In this document: positions 17,178 to 28,723 of the stretch, piece after piece
Numbering within the stretch: the first letter of the stretch is position 1
Layout: each line of letters begins with the position of its first letter
Assembly (NCBI GenBank): GCA_963973795.1
Contig: CAXBAF010000018.1
Coordinates: 27,532-91,531, forward strand
Direction: 5' to 3'
DNA from: UBA1926 sp002337215
GTDB lineage: Bacteria > Planctomycetota > Phycisphaerae > Phycisphaerales > UBA1924
DNA: 64,000 bases
The notes under the pieces: model-generated
Told to the model about the DNA's origin: nothing
The model's database searches: none
What the model saw: the letters and a program-made list of their open reading frames with translations, nothing else
Made by a program: the position numbers and the translations under genes

Positions 17178-17322
17178 GGTTTGTTCCTGTGATGCGTGGC
17201 GGACGGCGTGTCGTCGCCGCGCACCGTGGTCTCTTCCCATTTTTTTGCATGTCGTCGGACTGAGTCAAGTGGTCGGGCTTGGCGGTTGTAACGCGACGGC
17301 CGTCCATGTCTCTCGGACGATC

Positions 17323-17808
17323 TCAGGATATGGGTCTCGCCCAGATGTCGCTGGTGATGAGCTCGACCGAGTTCCCGGCGGGGTCGCGGACGTAGATCGA
17401 TCGGCCCGTCACGGGTTGATCCGGCGACCGCTCCATGGGCCAGGTCTGCTGCTGCTCGATCGCGACGCCGGCGGCTTCGAGGCGTTCGAGCCACGGGTCG
17501 TAATTGTCGTCGTCGATCCGGAAGGCGATGTGCCCGGGGCCGACGACGCCGTGCGCGGGGATGCCCCGCCCCGGCTGATTGCTGACGGAGGGCTTGAAGA
17601 CAAGCAGGACGGCGTCGGGGCTGACGCGGTAGCCGAACGCGAGCGTGCCGTCTCCCGAGATCCGCGGCAAGCCGAGCACGCCGGCGTAGAACGCGTCAGA
17701 GGCGTGGAGGTCCTCGGCGTACAGGATGGTCTCGAGCACGCTGGTGATTGATGGGGTGATGGCCGGCGGGGTGGTCGGCAGGGCGGAGGGCTGGGTGAGA
17801 TCGTCCAT
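17323..17808 (-). CDS. VOC-family (glyoxalase/dioxygenase fold) protein
   Basis: 161 residues from ATG 17808. A short Thr/Pro-rich leader is followed by one complete VOC module: 'SVLETILYAEDLHASDAFYAGVLGL' (first metal-side strand), 'GPGHIAFRID' (His) and 'YVRDPAGNSVELI' (Glu). The metal-ligand positions look filled, so an enzyme is likely, but the family spans lyases, dioxygenases and resistance proteins and the substrate cannot be read. It is transcribed away from the SDR gene, 67 bases apart, and lies upstream of the exporter operon on the same strand with a 145-base gap. Confidence 0.85.
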   Translation of the reverse strand: MDDLTQPSALPTTPPAITPSITSVLETILYAEDLHASDAFYAGVLGLPRISGDGTLAFGYRVSPDAVLLVFKPSVSNQPGRGIPAHGVVGPGHIAFRIDDDNYDPWLERLEAAGVAIEQQQTWPMERSPDQPVTGRSIYVRDPAGNSVELITSDIWARPIS

Positions 17809-17875
17809 GCTCTGGTTATACACCGGTGCTGGTGGCTGCATCCGCGTCGCACCGATCGTCGAAGTGTTCCTTCCT

Positions 17876-18610
17876 ATGGCACAGACATACCTACTTATCG
17901 GCGGCGGCGGCGGGATCGGCTCTGCGGTCACGCGTCGCCTCAAGGATCGTGGCGCCACGGTTGTCATCGCGGAGCGGAAGGCTGACAAGGCCGAGGCTCG
18001 GGCGAGCGAACTGGGCGTGCACGGTGAGCAGTGCGACGCGACCGACTTCGAGCAGGTCGCCGACCTCGTCAAGCGGGTTGAGGACGCGCACGGCCCGATC
18101 GACGGGATCGCGAACCTCGCGGGCTCGATCATCATCAAGCCGGTGACATCGGTCAGCCAGGACGAATTCATGGCGACGATCCACCAGAATCTGACGAGCG
18201 CATTCGCGACGGTGCGAGCCGCGTCGCGCCCGATGCAGAAGGCGGGCAGGGGCTCGATCGTGCTGGTGAGCTCGTGCGCCGCAAGGCTCGGGCTGATGCA
18301 CCACGAGGCGATCGCGGCTGCCAAGGGTGGCGTCATCAGCCTCGCCCAGACGGCGGCGGCCTCGCTGGCGGGAAAGGGCGTGCGTGTCAACTGCGTCGCG
18401 CCCGGGCTGGTCGATACACCGATGGCGGAGAAACTGACCGGGAGCGATCGCGCCCGTGAGGCGAGCGAGCAGATGCACCCGCTCGGTCGGCTCGGCGAGC
18501 CCGATGACATCGCCCGCGCGATCGAGTGGCTGATCACCGATGATGCCTCGTGGGTCACGGGCCAGTGCATCGGCGTGGACGGCGGGCTCGCGGCGATCAA
18601 GGGCAAGTGA
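17876..18610 (+). CDS. Short-chain dehydrogenase/reductase lacking the catalytic tyrosine
   Basis: 244 residues. The NAD(P)-binding 'GGGGGIGSAV' (residues 9-18) and the 'NLAGSI' strand are present, and the end has 'VNCVAPGLVDTPM' and 'VTGQCIGVDGG', standard for the FabG-like group. In the active site, Ser133 and Lys150 are kept, but the Tyr expected at 146 of Y-x-x-x-K is Ile ('HHEAIAAAK'). SDRs with the pattern N/H-H-E-A-I-A-A-A-K are a recognisable variant; activity as a classical dehydrogenase is doubtful. First gene of a tight four-gene run ending with a photolyase. Confidence 0.88.
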   Translation: MAQTYLLIGGGGGIGSAVTRRLKDRGATVVIAERKADKAEARASELGVHGEQCDATDFEQVADLVKRVEDAHGPIDGIANLAGSIIIKPVTSVSQDEFMATIHQNLTSAFATVRAASRPMQKAGRGSIVLVSSCAARLGLMHHEAIAAAKGGVISLAQTAAASLAGKGVRVNCVAPGLVDTPMAEKLTGSDRAREASEQMHPLGRLGEPDDIARAIEWLITDDASWVTGQCIGVDGGLAAIKGK

Positions 18611-18635
18611 TCACGCACCGTGCGGGAGGCGACTC

Positions 18636-19652
18636 ATGGGCGATCAGGTGACGCGATCGACGACGCACCCGCGGTGGATGACGACCGTCCTCAGGCTCGC
18701 GGGTATCTACAACGTCCTCTGGGGAGCCCTCACCGTGCTTTACCCGGGGTGGCTGTTCGACCTCACCGGGCTCGACACGCCCGCGTACCCGTTCATCTGG
18801 CAGTGCGTCGGCATGATCGTTGGCGTCTACGGGCTCGGCTATTGGATCGCGGCGTCCGACCCATTCAGGCACTGGCCGATCGTGCTCGTCGGGTTTCTCG
18901 GCAAGATTTTCGGGCCCATGGGATACGTCCAGGGTGTGTTCCTCGCCGACGCGCCGGTGATCGGGACGATCACGAACCCTGTCCCGCCCGAGTTCGGGGT
19001 CGCGCTGATCACCAACGATCTGATCTGGTGGGTCCCGTTTGCGGTGATCCTGTGGTCGTCGTTCCGTGCGATGCACGAGCCAACGGAAGAGGCCGAGCCG
19101 TTGGATCGCGTTCTTGAATCGACGACGACGTCGAACGGCGTCACGCTTCTGGAGCGGTCGCGCGAGGGCCCGGTGCTCGTCGCGCTCGTCCGGCACGCGG
19201 GGTGCACGTTCTGCAAGGAGGCGCTCGCGGATCTGGGCGAGGCCCGCGAGCGGATCGAGGCCGAGGGTGTTCGGCCCGTGGTCGTCCACATGGGTGGGCC
19301 TGGCGAGCTCGACGGCCTGATGTCGAAGCACGGCCTCGCGGGCGTCGAGACGATCAGCGATCCGGCTCGGAGGCTCTACCGTGCGCTCAAACTCCCGAGG
19401 GGGACGTTCTCCCAACTCTTCGGGCTCACAGTCTGGTGGCGCGGGCTCGCCGCGACGCTCAAGGGGCATTTCGTGGGCGGGCTCAAAGGAGACGGTTTCC
19501 AGATGCCCGGGACTGTTGTGATTCGCGATGGGACAGTCATCGCGCGGCACGAGCATAACACCGCGGCCGACCGAGCCGACTTCTCCGGCATGTCCTGCAC
19601 GATTGATCTCACCGAAGCCGGGGCGGCCCGAGGCAAACCAACAGTCGCGTAG
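18636..19652 (+). CDS. Membrane domain fused to peroxiredoxin-like (SelL/PRXL2-type) domain
   Basis: 338 residues from ATG 18636 (GGGAGG upstream), 25 bases after the SDR. Residues ~15-150 hold four membrane helices ('LRLAGIYNVLWGALTVLYP', 'FIWQCVGMIVGVYGLGYWI', 'WPIVLVGFLGKIFGPMGYV', 'DLIWWVPFAVILW'). Residues ~165-325 are a thioredoxin-fold domain with C190-T-F-C193 in 'VRHAGCTFCKEAL', 'ISDPARRLYRALKL' and 'MPGTVVIRDGTVIARH', typical of the AhpC/TSA-like SelL/PRXL2 family. The two parts usually occur as separate proteins, so this appears to be a fusion placing a cytoplasmic redox domain at the membrane. Redox partner unknown. Confidence 0.82.
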   Translation: MGDQVTRSTTHPRWMTTVLRLAGIYNVLWGALTVLYPGWLFDLTGLDTPAYPFIWQCVGMIVGVYGLGYWIAASDPFRHWPIVLVGFLGKIFGPMGYVQGVFLADAPVIGTITNPVPPEFGVALITNDLIWWVPFAVILWSSFRAMHEPTEEAEPLDRVLESTTTSNGVTLLERSREGPVLVALVRHAGCTFCKEALADLGEARERIEAEGVRPVVVHMGGPGELDGLMSKHGLAGVETISDPARRLYRALKLPRGTFSQLFGLTVWWRGLAATLKGHFVGGLKGDGFQMPGTVVIRDGTVIARHEHNTAADRADFSGMSCTIDLTEAGAARGKPTVA

Positions 19653-19680
19653 GTCGACGCCACAAGGAACACCCGACGCG

Positions 19681-20166
19681 ATGGACCGATTCCTCCCCGC
19701 CATCCTCGCTCTGCACGCGGCGGCGACGCTGCTCATGACCGGGCTGGATTGGTTCGTGCACGCGGTGCACTACCCGATGTTCGCCCGGGCCGCGAGCGCG
19801 GGGGACGAGCACTACCGCGAGTTCCAGCGCGAGCACCTCCGGCGGACGGCCCCGCTGATCCCCCCGATCATGCTGCTTGAGTTGACGACCGTCGTAGTCT
19901 TGCTGCTGGTCGTCGATCCGCCGTTCGATCGGTGGCTCGCGTGGGTCGGCGCGGGGCTTCTCGCGCTCGTGTGGGTCGCGACGTTCGGCGGCGCGGTGCC
20001 GATGCACCATCGGCTCGAGCGGGGGTTCGACGCGGGCGCACACCGCTGGCTGCTCCGGTTCGATCTCGTGCGCGCGCTCGCGTGGACGGCGCGGTCTGGC
20101 GTTGCGCTGCTGATGCTGATGCAGGCGATGTCGCGGTCGCCGATCGAAATCATCTCCGGAGGCTGA
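19681..20166 (+). CDS. Small four-helix membrane protein
   Basis: 161 residues starting at ATG 19681. Four hydrophobic helices with 'HAVHYPMFARA' between the first and second, a placement of His/Tyr common in DUF1772-like and related small membrane proteins. It ends three bases before the photolyase start and begins 28 bases after the fusion gene, so it is co-transcribed with both. Function unknown; a link to light or oxidative-damage responses comes only from context. Confidence 0.8.
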   Translation: MDRFLPAILALHAAATLLMTGLDWFVHAVHYPMFARAASAGDEHYREFQREHLRRTAPLIPPIMLLELTTVVVLLLVVDPPFDRWLAWVGAGLLALVWVATFGGAVPMHHRLERGFDAGAHRWLLRFDLVRALAWTARSGVALLMLMQAMSRSPIEIISGG

Positions 20167-20169
20167 CCC

Positions 20170-21738
20170 ATGCCAGCGTTCCCCGCTCTGAACGACCGCA
20201 ACAAGGCCGACCGGCTCATCGTCGTGCTCGGCGATCAGCTCGACCCGACGATCGGGCCGGTGTCGAACGCGACCGCCGACGACGTGGTGCTGATGATGGA
20301 GGTCGACGAGGAATCGACGCACGTGCCGAGCCATAAGCAGCGGACGGCGCTGTTCCTCAGCGCGATGCGGCACTTCGCGGTCGATCAGGCCGACCGGGGG
20401 AGCCGCGTGCGGTACGTCGAGAGAACCGACAGCCACAACACGCACTCGTTCGAGGGCGAGATTGCGCGGGCAGTGGATGCGTGCGGCCCCGGGTCGGTCC
20501 ATGTGACGCACCCGGGCGACTGGCGCGTGATGAATAAGCTCGACACCCTGCGCGACGAGCTGGGGATCCCGGTCGAGATCCACGAAGACGAGCACTTTGT
20601 CACACCGCTCGAGACGTTCCGCGAATGGGCGGACGGCCGCAAGCAATGGACGATGGAGTACTTCTATCGCGAGCAGCGCAAGCGGCTCGGCGTCCTGATG
20701 GACGACGACGGCAAGACACCCGTTCAGGACCGCTGGAACTTCGACGAGGACAACCGCGAGGTGTTCAAGCAAGCGCCGAAACCGCCGACGCCCTACACGC
20801 CGAGGAACGACGCGATCACCGATGAAGTGCTCGATCTGGTTTCGAGGCGGTTCAAGGACAACCCGGGGTCGCTCGACGGGTTCCGCTGGTGCGTCACGCG
20901 GGAGCAGGCCCGCCGGGCGCTCGACGACTTCATCGAGAACCGGCTGAAGCTCTTCGGCACATACGAAGACGCGATGTGGGAAGGCGAACCCTTTCTGTAT
21001 CACTCGCTGCTCAGCGCGGCGGGGAACCTGAAGTTGATCGACCCACGCGAGTGCGTGCGGAAGGCCGTCGAGGCCTATGAATCAGGGGACGCGCCGCTGA
21101 ATTCTGTCGAGGGCTTCGTCCGCCAGTGGATCGGCTGGCGCGAGTTCATCCGGGGCGTCTATTGGGTGCAGGGCGAGGACTACCCGCATCGCAACGGGCT
21201 CGACCACGAGCACGATCTCCCCGAGTTTTTCTGGGACGGCGATACGGACATGAACTGCATGCGGGATTGCCTTGGGCAGGTCCGCGACCATGCGTACGCG
21301 CACCACATCCCGAGGCTGATGGTCATGGGCAACTTCGCGATGCTCGCGGGGGTGCACGCGCGGAAGGTCGCCGATTGGTACCTCGCGATGTTCGTTGATG
21401 CCGTCGATTGGGCGAGCAACCCCAACACGATCGGCATGAGCCAGCACGCCGACCACGGCGTCGTCGGCACCAAGCCCTACGCGGCGAGCGGCAAGTACAT
21501 CGGACGCATGAGCAACTACTGCAAGGGCTGCCGGTACGACCCGCGCGAGAAGACGGGCGAGAGCGCGTGCCCGTTCAACACGCTGTACTGGGATTTCATG
21601 CTCAGACACGCCGATCGGTTCCGCTCGAACAGGCGCATGGCGATGATGGTCAAGAACGCCGAAAAGATGAACAAAGAGACGCGCGTCGAGCTGACCACGC
21701 GGGCGACCGAGCTGCGGGAGTCGTGGGGGATCGTGTAA
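20170..21738 (+). CDS. FeS-containing cryptochrome/photolyase (PhrB-like, (6-4) type)
   Basis: 522-residue flavoprotein of the prokaryotic FeS-BCP class, which repairs (6-4) photoproducts with light. The N-terminal alpha/beta domain opens 'RLIVVLGDQLDP'. The four iron-sulfur cysteines are visible: C363 ('DMNCMRD'), C451 and C454 ('NYCKGC') and C467 ('SACPF'). Their spacings (88, 3, 13) equal those of Agrobacterium PhrB (C350, C438, C441, C454). The FAD region 'HIPRLMVMGNFAMLAGV' and 'ADWYLAMFVDAVDWASNPNTIGMS' is intact. Last gene of the SDR/peroxiredoxin/membrane run, convergent with the prepilin-like gene 22 bases away. Confidence 0.95.
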   Translation: MPAFPALNDRNKADRLIVVLGDQLDPTIGPVSNATADDVVLMMEVDEESTHVPSHKQRTALFLSAMRHFAVDQADRGSRVRYVERTDSHNTHSFEGEIARAVDACGPGSVHVTHPGDWRVMNKLDTLRDELGIPVEIHEDEHFVTPLETFREWADGRKQWTMEYFYREQRKRLGVLMDDDGKTPVQDRWNFDEDNREVFKQAPKPPTPYTPRNDAITDEVLDLVSRRFKDNPGSLDGFRWCVTREQARRALDDFIENRLKLFGTYEDAMWEGEPFLYHSLLSAAGNLKLIDPRECVRKAVEAYESGDAPLNSVEGFVRQWIGWREFIRGVYWVQGEDYPHRNGLDHEHDLPEFFWDGDTDMNCMRDCLGQVRDHAYAHHIPRLMVMGNFAMLAGVHARKVADWYLAMFVDAVDWASNPNTIGMSQHADHGVVGTKPYAASGKYIGRMSNYCKGCRYDPREKTGESACPFNTLYWDFMLRHADRFRSNRRMAMMVKNAEKMNKETRVELTTRATELRESWGIV

Positions 21739-21760
21739 GAAAAAACCGCGTCGCTGCCCG
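21739..21760. terminator. Short shared 3' spacer with T run
   Basis: Only 22 bases separate the convergent photolyase and prepilin-like genes. On the minus strand a GC-rich segment is followed by six T (21745-21740). The stem is weak, so termination here is uncertain. Confidence 0.3.
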
Positions 21761-22718
<958 letters not shown>

Positions 22719-22726
<8 letters not shown>

Positions 22727-24131
22727 CGATCGCTCCGTTGTCTGGGCCGTCGTGCGGGGCCATGCCCCGGACGGACATGATCGTGCGCACGATCGAAGCG
22801 ATGTCGTCGAGGTCGGTATCACCATCTCCATCCATATCGGTCAGCGCCCGAGCGTTCCCGAGCGGGTGTGCGCGGTTGAATCCGTCCGGGTCTGTCAGAG
22901 CCCAGATCGCGGCCGTGTCGTCCCCAGGCGCGATCACGCCGTTGCCGTCGAAGTCGCCGGGCGGGAAATAGAGATAGTCGAACTCGAGCGTGCTGGGATC
23001 AAGATCGAACACCGGGGGCAGGGTCGCCGAGCCCTCCTTGGTGAGCCAGTAGGAGTAGGCCCCGTTGAGCCCGATGTCGGCCACGGCGAGTTGGCTCGCC
23101 ATCAGCGAGACCCAGCCCTCGGCGAACCCGTCGCGCAGATACTGCTGCACGCCCGGCTGGTTCACGCCGACGTCGAACCCGAGGCGGTGCCCCGGCGGGA
23201 TCTCATCACCCCGCACGATCGGCTGCTGGCCGAACCCGTTGATGCTGTGCCCCGGCGTGCCGTCGGGGATCGTGAACGACCGCCCGATCGCGAGCGGGTT
23301 GGGATCGAACCCATCGACCGGGTTGGGGAGAAACTCACCCGTCGGGTAGAACGTCTCGTAGGTCTGCCCGTCATCGCCCACGTAGGGCCCGATCTCAAAC
23401 TCGACGGCCGTTTCGCCCATGCTGAACAGGACCGAGCGATCGGCGCCCTGCGCGTCGAAGTCGATCGGCTCCGCGTTGTACTGGTCGTTCTGGAACGCCG
23501 GGGTGCCCAGACCGCTTTCGATCCAGGTCTCGGCGCTCCACTCGTTGTTGAACCGCACGCCGAACAATTCCACCGGCGCGTTGTCGCGTTCGTCGGCCCC
23601 CGGGTCGATATACCGCGGCTCGGCTGGCACGAACTCGGTCCCGACGGGGACGTTGCCGCCGAAGAAGTTGTAGATGATGATGTCGCCGCCCGCCCAGAGC
23701 GTGTTCTGCCACGCGTCGGGGCTCGCGTCGTAGAGGGCCCGCGGGCCGGAGGGGTAGGTGCAGGCGGTGAACCGCATCCGCAGGACGAGCACCCGCTGGG
23801 CATCCGCGCCGGTCGGCACGCCCTGAGCCTCGGTGTCGAACATCGTCACCAGATTGCTCTGCCGTCCCTGGGCGGGGAACGTGCTCATCCATGCGAAGGG
23901 ACGGGTGTTGCCGCTCGCCCCGATGTTGGAGTAGGTCGAGGTGTCCTTGGTCGGGGCCGTGAACGACACGGACTGGATCGGGGGCAGCCCGAAGGCCGTC
24001 GTGTCCGCGTTCGATTCCGCGGAAACGACAGGGCCCGATGCGGGCGCCCCGAGCGCGGAACCGGCGATCGCCGCCAGGAAACTCGCCCCGATGGCGCCGC
24101 GAAACACGTCCTGCATTGCATGAATCGACAT
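22719..24131 (-). CDS. Secreted protein with C-terminal calcium-loop (dockerin/EF-hand-like) segment
   Basis: 470 residues with an N-terminal signal peptide ('GAIGASFLAAIAGSALGAPA'). The body (~30-395) is beta-rich, unrecognised. Near residues 395-450, 'GDFDGNGVIAPGDDTAAIWAL' and 'TDMDGDGDTDLDDIASIVRTI' are two calcium-binding loops of the D-x-D-G-x-G type with a dockerin-like layout. The downstream prepilin-like gene overlaps its stop codon, so the two are coupled and may act together at the cell surface. An inverted repeat 67 bases upstream of the start may be an operator. Confidence 0.8.
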
Positions 24132-24577
24132 CGTTGTCGCCTTCCGAAACCGCGTGAATGGATTCGTGTTCGCCCTTCACCGGGAGTGTAGATTGCCATT
24201 GAGATCGAGTCTCAATTGGAGCGGTAAAATTCTCGTTCTACGGGAATTCTTCGCTGCCGAAACCGACGCGGTTCCGCATCGCCCGGCTCGGCGCACTGAA
24301 TCACCGCGTTATTCGCCGAGTCGGTCGAGTGGTTTCTCGGATCGTGTCGCGATCGGTCCCGATCTGATTCCAGTCGAGGGCGCGAGCGGTGAAGCGGTGA
24401 GGGTGCGGCACGAGACGCTCCCCGGCGACGATCGGTGTCGCGTACGGATTCGATGACGCGTGTTCGCAACATCGTAAGCACCGTCGAGGGCTGTGGTTGC
24501 ACAGGATCCGCGGCCCGATCGACGAAACGGATTGAAAAAAGCCATGTGTCCGACGCCTTGGGGCATAGGGTGTTTGC
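24132..24577. promoter_or_regulatory. Divergent intergenic region upstream of proB
   Basis: 446 bases with no convincing gene; short ORFs here lack coding signs. It contains a perfect inverted repeat at 24198-24216, and should carry promoters for the secreted-protein gene and for proB. Confidence 0.5.
24198..24216. promoter_or_regulatory. Perfect inverted repeat, candidate operator
   Basis: Arms ATTGAGA (24198-24204) and TCTCAAT (24210-24216) flank five bases. It lies 67 bases before the start of the secreted-protein gene at 24131. The TTGAGA/TCTCAA pattern resembles some Fur-family boxes, but no iron link is visible. Confidence 0.4.
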
Positions 24578-25711
24578 ATGGATCCCGAAGGACCTCTGAC
24601 ATGTATTGTGAAGATCGGGAGCGCTGTGCTCGCGCCGGAAGGCGGGCTCCGCCTCGATACCGTCGATCGCCTCGCGGGTGAGATCGCCGACCTGCACGCC
24701 GGCGGAGTCCGGGTGATCCTGGTCTCCTCGGGCGCGGTCGCGTGCGGCCTGCCGATCCTCGGGATCGACCGGCTTCCCGACCGGATCAGCGACCGGCAGG
24801 CGGCCGCGGCGCTCGGGCAGCCCATCGTGATCAGCGCATGGGAATCGGCGCTCCGCAGGCGGGGTCTGCACGCCGCTCAGGCGCTCCTGACCGCCGACGA
24901 CATCGACTTCCGCGAGCGGTTCGTCAACGCCCAGCGCAAGCTGATGACGCTGCTGGACGTGGGGGCGATCCCGATCATCAACGAGAACGACTCGGTGTCC
25001 TACGAGGGTGTGTCGCTGGGCGATAACGACCGGCTCGGCACGCTCGTTTCCTGTCTTCTCGGGGCGGACCTGATGATCCTGCTCTCCGTTGCCGACGGGC
25101 TCCGGGAGGACCGTGGACGGGGCGGGGTGATCCCCGTAGTCGAGAATCTCAAAGACGCTGCCCGGCACGTCGGTTCGTCCAAGAGCATGGTCGGCCGGGG
25201 CGGCATGGGCGCGAAACTCGAGTCCGCGTTCACCGCGAGCGACTTGGGCACGACCGTTGTGATCGCGCGGGGGACCGAGCCGGGCGTGCTCTCGCGGATC
25301 GTCGATGGCGAAGATGTCGGGACCAGATTCCCCGCGGTTCTCGGCGGGCTGTCGGACCAGAGCCGGCGCAAGCAGTGGATCGCCCACGCGATCCGCCCGC
25401 GGGGTCGGCTCATCGTTGACGACGGCGCGCGGTCGGCCCTCGCGGACCGCGGGGCGAGCCTGCTCCCCGGCGGTGTGCTGGGGGTCGAGGCCGAGCAGAG
25501 CGAAGGCTTCCCCGTCGGCGCAGGGGTCGAGGTCTGCGGCAAAGACGGGTTGCCCTTCGCGAGGGGGCTCGTGAATTACCGCTACGACGAGATCGGGCGG
25601 ATCACGGGTGTTCGCTCGGATGTGATCGAGGCCGTGCTGGGGTACACCCGAGGCGACGCGGTCATCCACCGCGACGATCTCGTGCTGACGTCGGGGCGAC
25701 CCGGCGAGTGA
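24578..25711 (+). CDS. proB: Glutamate 5-kinase
   Basis: First step of proline synthesis: glutamate plus ATP gives gamma-glutamyl phosphate. 377 residues. The amino-acid kinase domain opens 'CIVKIGSAVLAP' and contains 'VSSGAVACG', 'IPIINENDSVS' and 'GDNDRLGTLVSCLLGADLMILL'; 'GRGGMGAKLESA' is the ATP-side loop. A C-terminal PUA domain (~280-370, 'GRLIVDDGARSAL') is present as in E. coli ProB, so length is normal. The RBS is weak. proA follows after 103 bases and gdhA after that: a glutamate/proline locus. Confidence 0.96.
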   Translation: MDPEGPLTCIVKIGSAVLAPEGGLRLDTVDRLAGEIADLHAGGVRVILVSSGAVACGLPILGIDRLPDRISDRQAAAALGQPIVISAWESALRRRGLHAAQALLTADDIDFRERFVNAQRKLMTLLDVGAIPIINENDSVSYEGVSLGDNDRLGTLVSCLLGADLMILLSVADGLREDRGRGGVIPVVENLKDAARHVGSSKSMVGRGGMGAKLESAFTASDLGTTVVIARGTEPGVLSRIVDGEDVGTRFPAVLGGLSDQSRRKQWIAHAIRPRGRLIVDDGARSALADRGASLLPGGVLGVEAEQSEGFPVGAGVEVCGKDGLPFARGLVNYRYDEIGRITGVRSDVIEAVLGYTRGDAVIHRDDLVLTSGRPGE

Positions 25712-25814
25712 GCCCGTGCGCGAGCCCTCGGTCGGAGAGCATGAGTTCGTGCACACGGAACGGCAGCCCCGGAACTCCGTGGAGTTCATCTTACTTGACT
25801 TGAAAGAGGACACG

Positions 25815-27101
25815 ATGACAACAACAACGACTTCAGATGAGGCGAAAGCGAAGGGTTCGATGATCGAAGCGAGCGCTCGGGCCGCGCGCGAGGCGGGCCG
25901 GGCAGTCGCTCGGCTCAGCAGCGACACGAAGGACCGCGTGCTGCGCACGCTCGCCGACGGGATCGCTGCCCAGGCGGACCTGATCCTGGAGGCGAACGCG
26001 GCGGACGTCGAGGCCGCACGCGAGGCGGGCGTCGGCGAGGCGAAGATCCGCCGGCTCGTGCTCACGCGTGAGAGCCTGGGCCAGCTCGCCGACGGCCTGC
26101 GGCAGATCGCGGTGATGGACGACCCGGTCCGCAAGGTCACCCGGTCGTGGGACGTCGAGAGCGGGCTGAAGGTCGAGCGCGTGCGCACGCCGCTGGGTGT
26201 GATCGCGATGATCTACGAGGCCCGACCCGGCGTGACCGTGGACGCGTTCGCGCTGTGCTTCAAGGCGGGGAACGCCTGCCTGCTCAAGGGCGGACGCGAG
26301 GCGAACAAGAGCAACCAGGCCCTCGCGACCCTCGCGCACGCGGCGCTGCGCCAGCACGGCGCCCCTCAGACCGCGCTCACGCTCATCACGACGCGCGACC
26401 GCGATGAGATCAGGCACATGCTCACGCTGTCGGACGACATCGACCTGGTGATCCCCCGGGGCGGCGAGAACCTGATCCGGTTTGTCCATGAGCACAGCCG
26501 GATCCCGACGGTGCAGCACTTCGAGGGCGTGTGCCACATCTTCGTCGACGAATCGGCCGATCTGGACGATGCGGTCGATCTTGTGGCGACCGCGAAAACG
26601 AGCAACCCGGCGACGTGCAACACCGTCGAGTGCGTGCTCGTGCACGGCGCGGTTGCCGACCGCTTTGCGCCGGCGCTCGCGGCGCGGTGCGCGGAGCTCG
26701 GCGTCGAGATCCGCGGCGACGAGCGGTTCTGTGCGCACGCCGGCGCCGGCGTCACGCCTGCGACCGACGCGGACTGGGGGACCGAGTTTCTCGATCTCAT
26801 CCTCGCCGCGCGTGTCGTTGATTCGATCGACGACGCGATCGCGCACATCGAGCGGTTCGGCTCGGACCACACCGAGTCCATCCTGACCAGGGACGACGCG
26901 AACGCCGAGCGGTTCCGCGACGAAGTGACCAGCTCGTGCGTGATGGTGAACGCCTCGACGCGGTTCAACGACGGGTTTCAGCTGGGGCTCGGGGCCGAGA
27001 TCGGGATCTCGACCAGCAAGGTCCATTGGTATGGGCCGATGGGGCTCGAGGGGCTGACGGCCGAGCGGTTCGTGGTGACCGGCAGCGGCCAGCGTCGGTA
27101 G
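25815..27101 (+). CDS. proA: Gamma-glutamyl phosphate reductase
   Basis: Second step of proline synthesis, NADPH-dependent reduction to glutamate semialdehyde. 428 residues from ATG 25815, selected because AGAGGA lies six bases upstream and the extension to 25716 is non-conserved. Aldehyde-dehydrogenase-like fold with 'PLGVIAMIYEARPGVTVDA', 'KGGREANKSN', 'VIPRGGENLIRFV' and the catalytic Cys in 'KTSNPATCNTVEC'. Ends with 'GLGAEIGISTSKVHWYGPMGLEGLT', diagnostic for ProA. Confidence 0.97.
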   Translation: MTTTTTSDEAKAKGSMIEASARAAREAGRAVARLSSDTKDRVLRTLADGIAAQADLILEANAADVEAAREAGVGEAKIRRLVLTRESLGQLADGLRQIAVMDDPVRKVTRSWDVESGLKVERVRTPLGVIAMIYEARPGVTVDAFALCFKAGNACLLKGGREANKSNQALATLAHAALRQHGAPQTALTLITTRDRDEIRHMLTLSDDIDLVIPRGGENLIRFVHEHSRIPTVQHFEGVCHIFVDESADLDDAVDLVATAKTSNPATCNTVECVLVHGAVADRFAPALAARCAELGVEIRGDERFCAHAGAGVTPATDADWGTEFLDLILAARVVDSIDDAIAHIERFGSDHTESILTRDDANAERFRDEVTSSCVMVNASTRFNDGFQLGLGAEIGISTSKVHWYGPMGLEGLTAERFVVTGSGQRR

Positions 27102-27216
27102 GCGCTGCCGGCGAGCTGGCGCGGACAGGATCCGGCGCGATCGGTCGCTCGTTGGTTGGATCTCTGGATCGTGAATATCTGGCGGTCTGCTGGCAAAGCG
27201 GTGCGGCTTATCCGGT

Positions 27217-27247
27217 TTGGTGTTGCCGCGCGGCATAAACTTATATT
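27217..27247 (+). promoter_or_regulatory. Possible sigma70-type promoter of gdhA
   Basis: TATATT at 27242-27247 with TTGGTG at 27217-27222 (19-base spacer) stands out as the only AT-rich patch in the 221-base gap before gdhA. The spacing is long; call tentative. Confidence 0.3.
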
Positions 27248-27322
27248 GCAAGCACATCGCCCGGCCCGGCCCGGGATTCCCCCGGCAGCGGTTCGCGGCG
27301 ACCGAACCCCGGAGGAACTGCG

Positions 27323-28699
<1,377 letters not shown>

Positions 28700-28705
28700 C
28701 CGAGC

Positions 28706-28723
28706 AGCCCCTCCCGCGGGGCT
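28706..28723. terminator. Compact bidirectional hairpin between gdhA and release-factor-like gene
   Basis: Six-bp stem AGCCCC/GGGGCT with a six-base loop fills the 24-base gap between two convergent stops. No long T run on either strand. Confidence 0.45.

Noticed and set aside
24154..24456. 100-codon plus-strand ORF before proB
   Set aside because: No RBS, no recognisable motif, unusual composition; the region looks regulatory.
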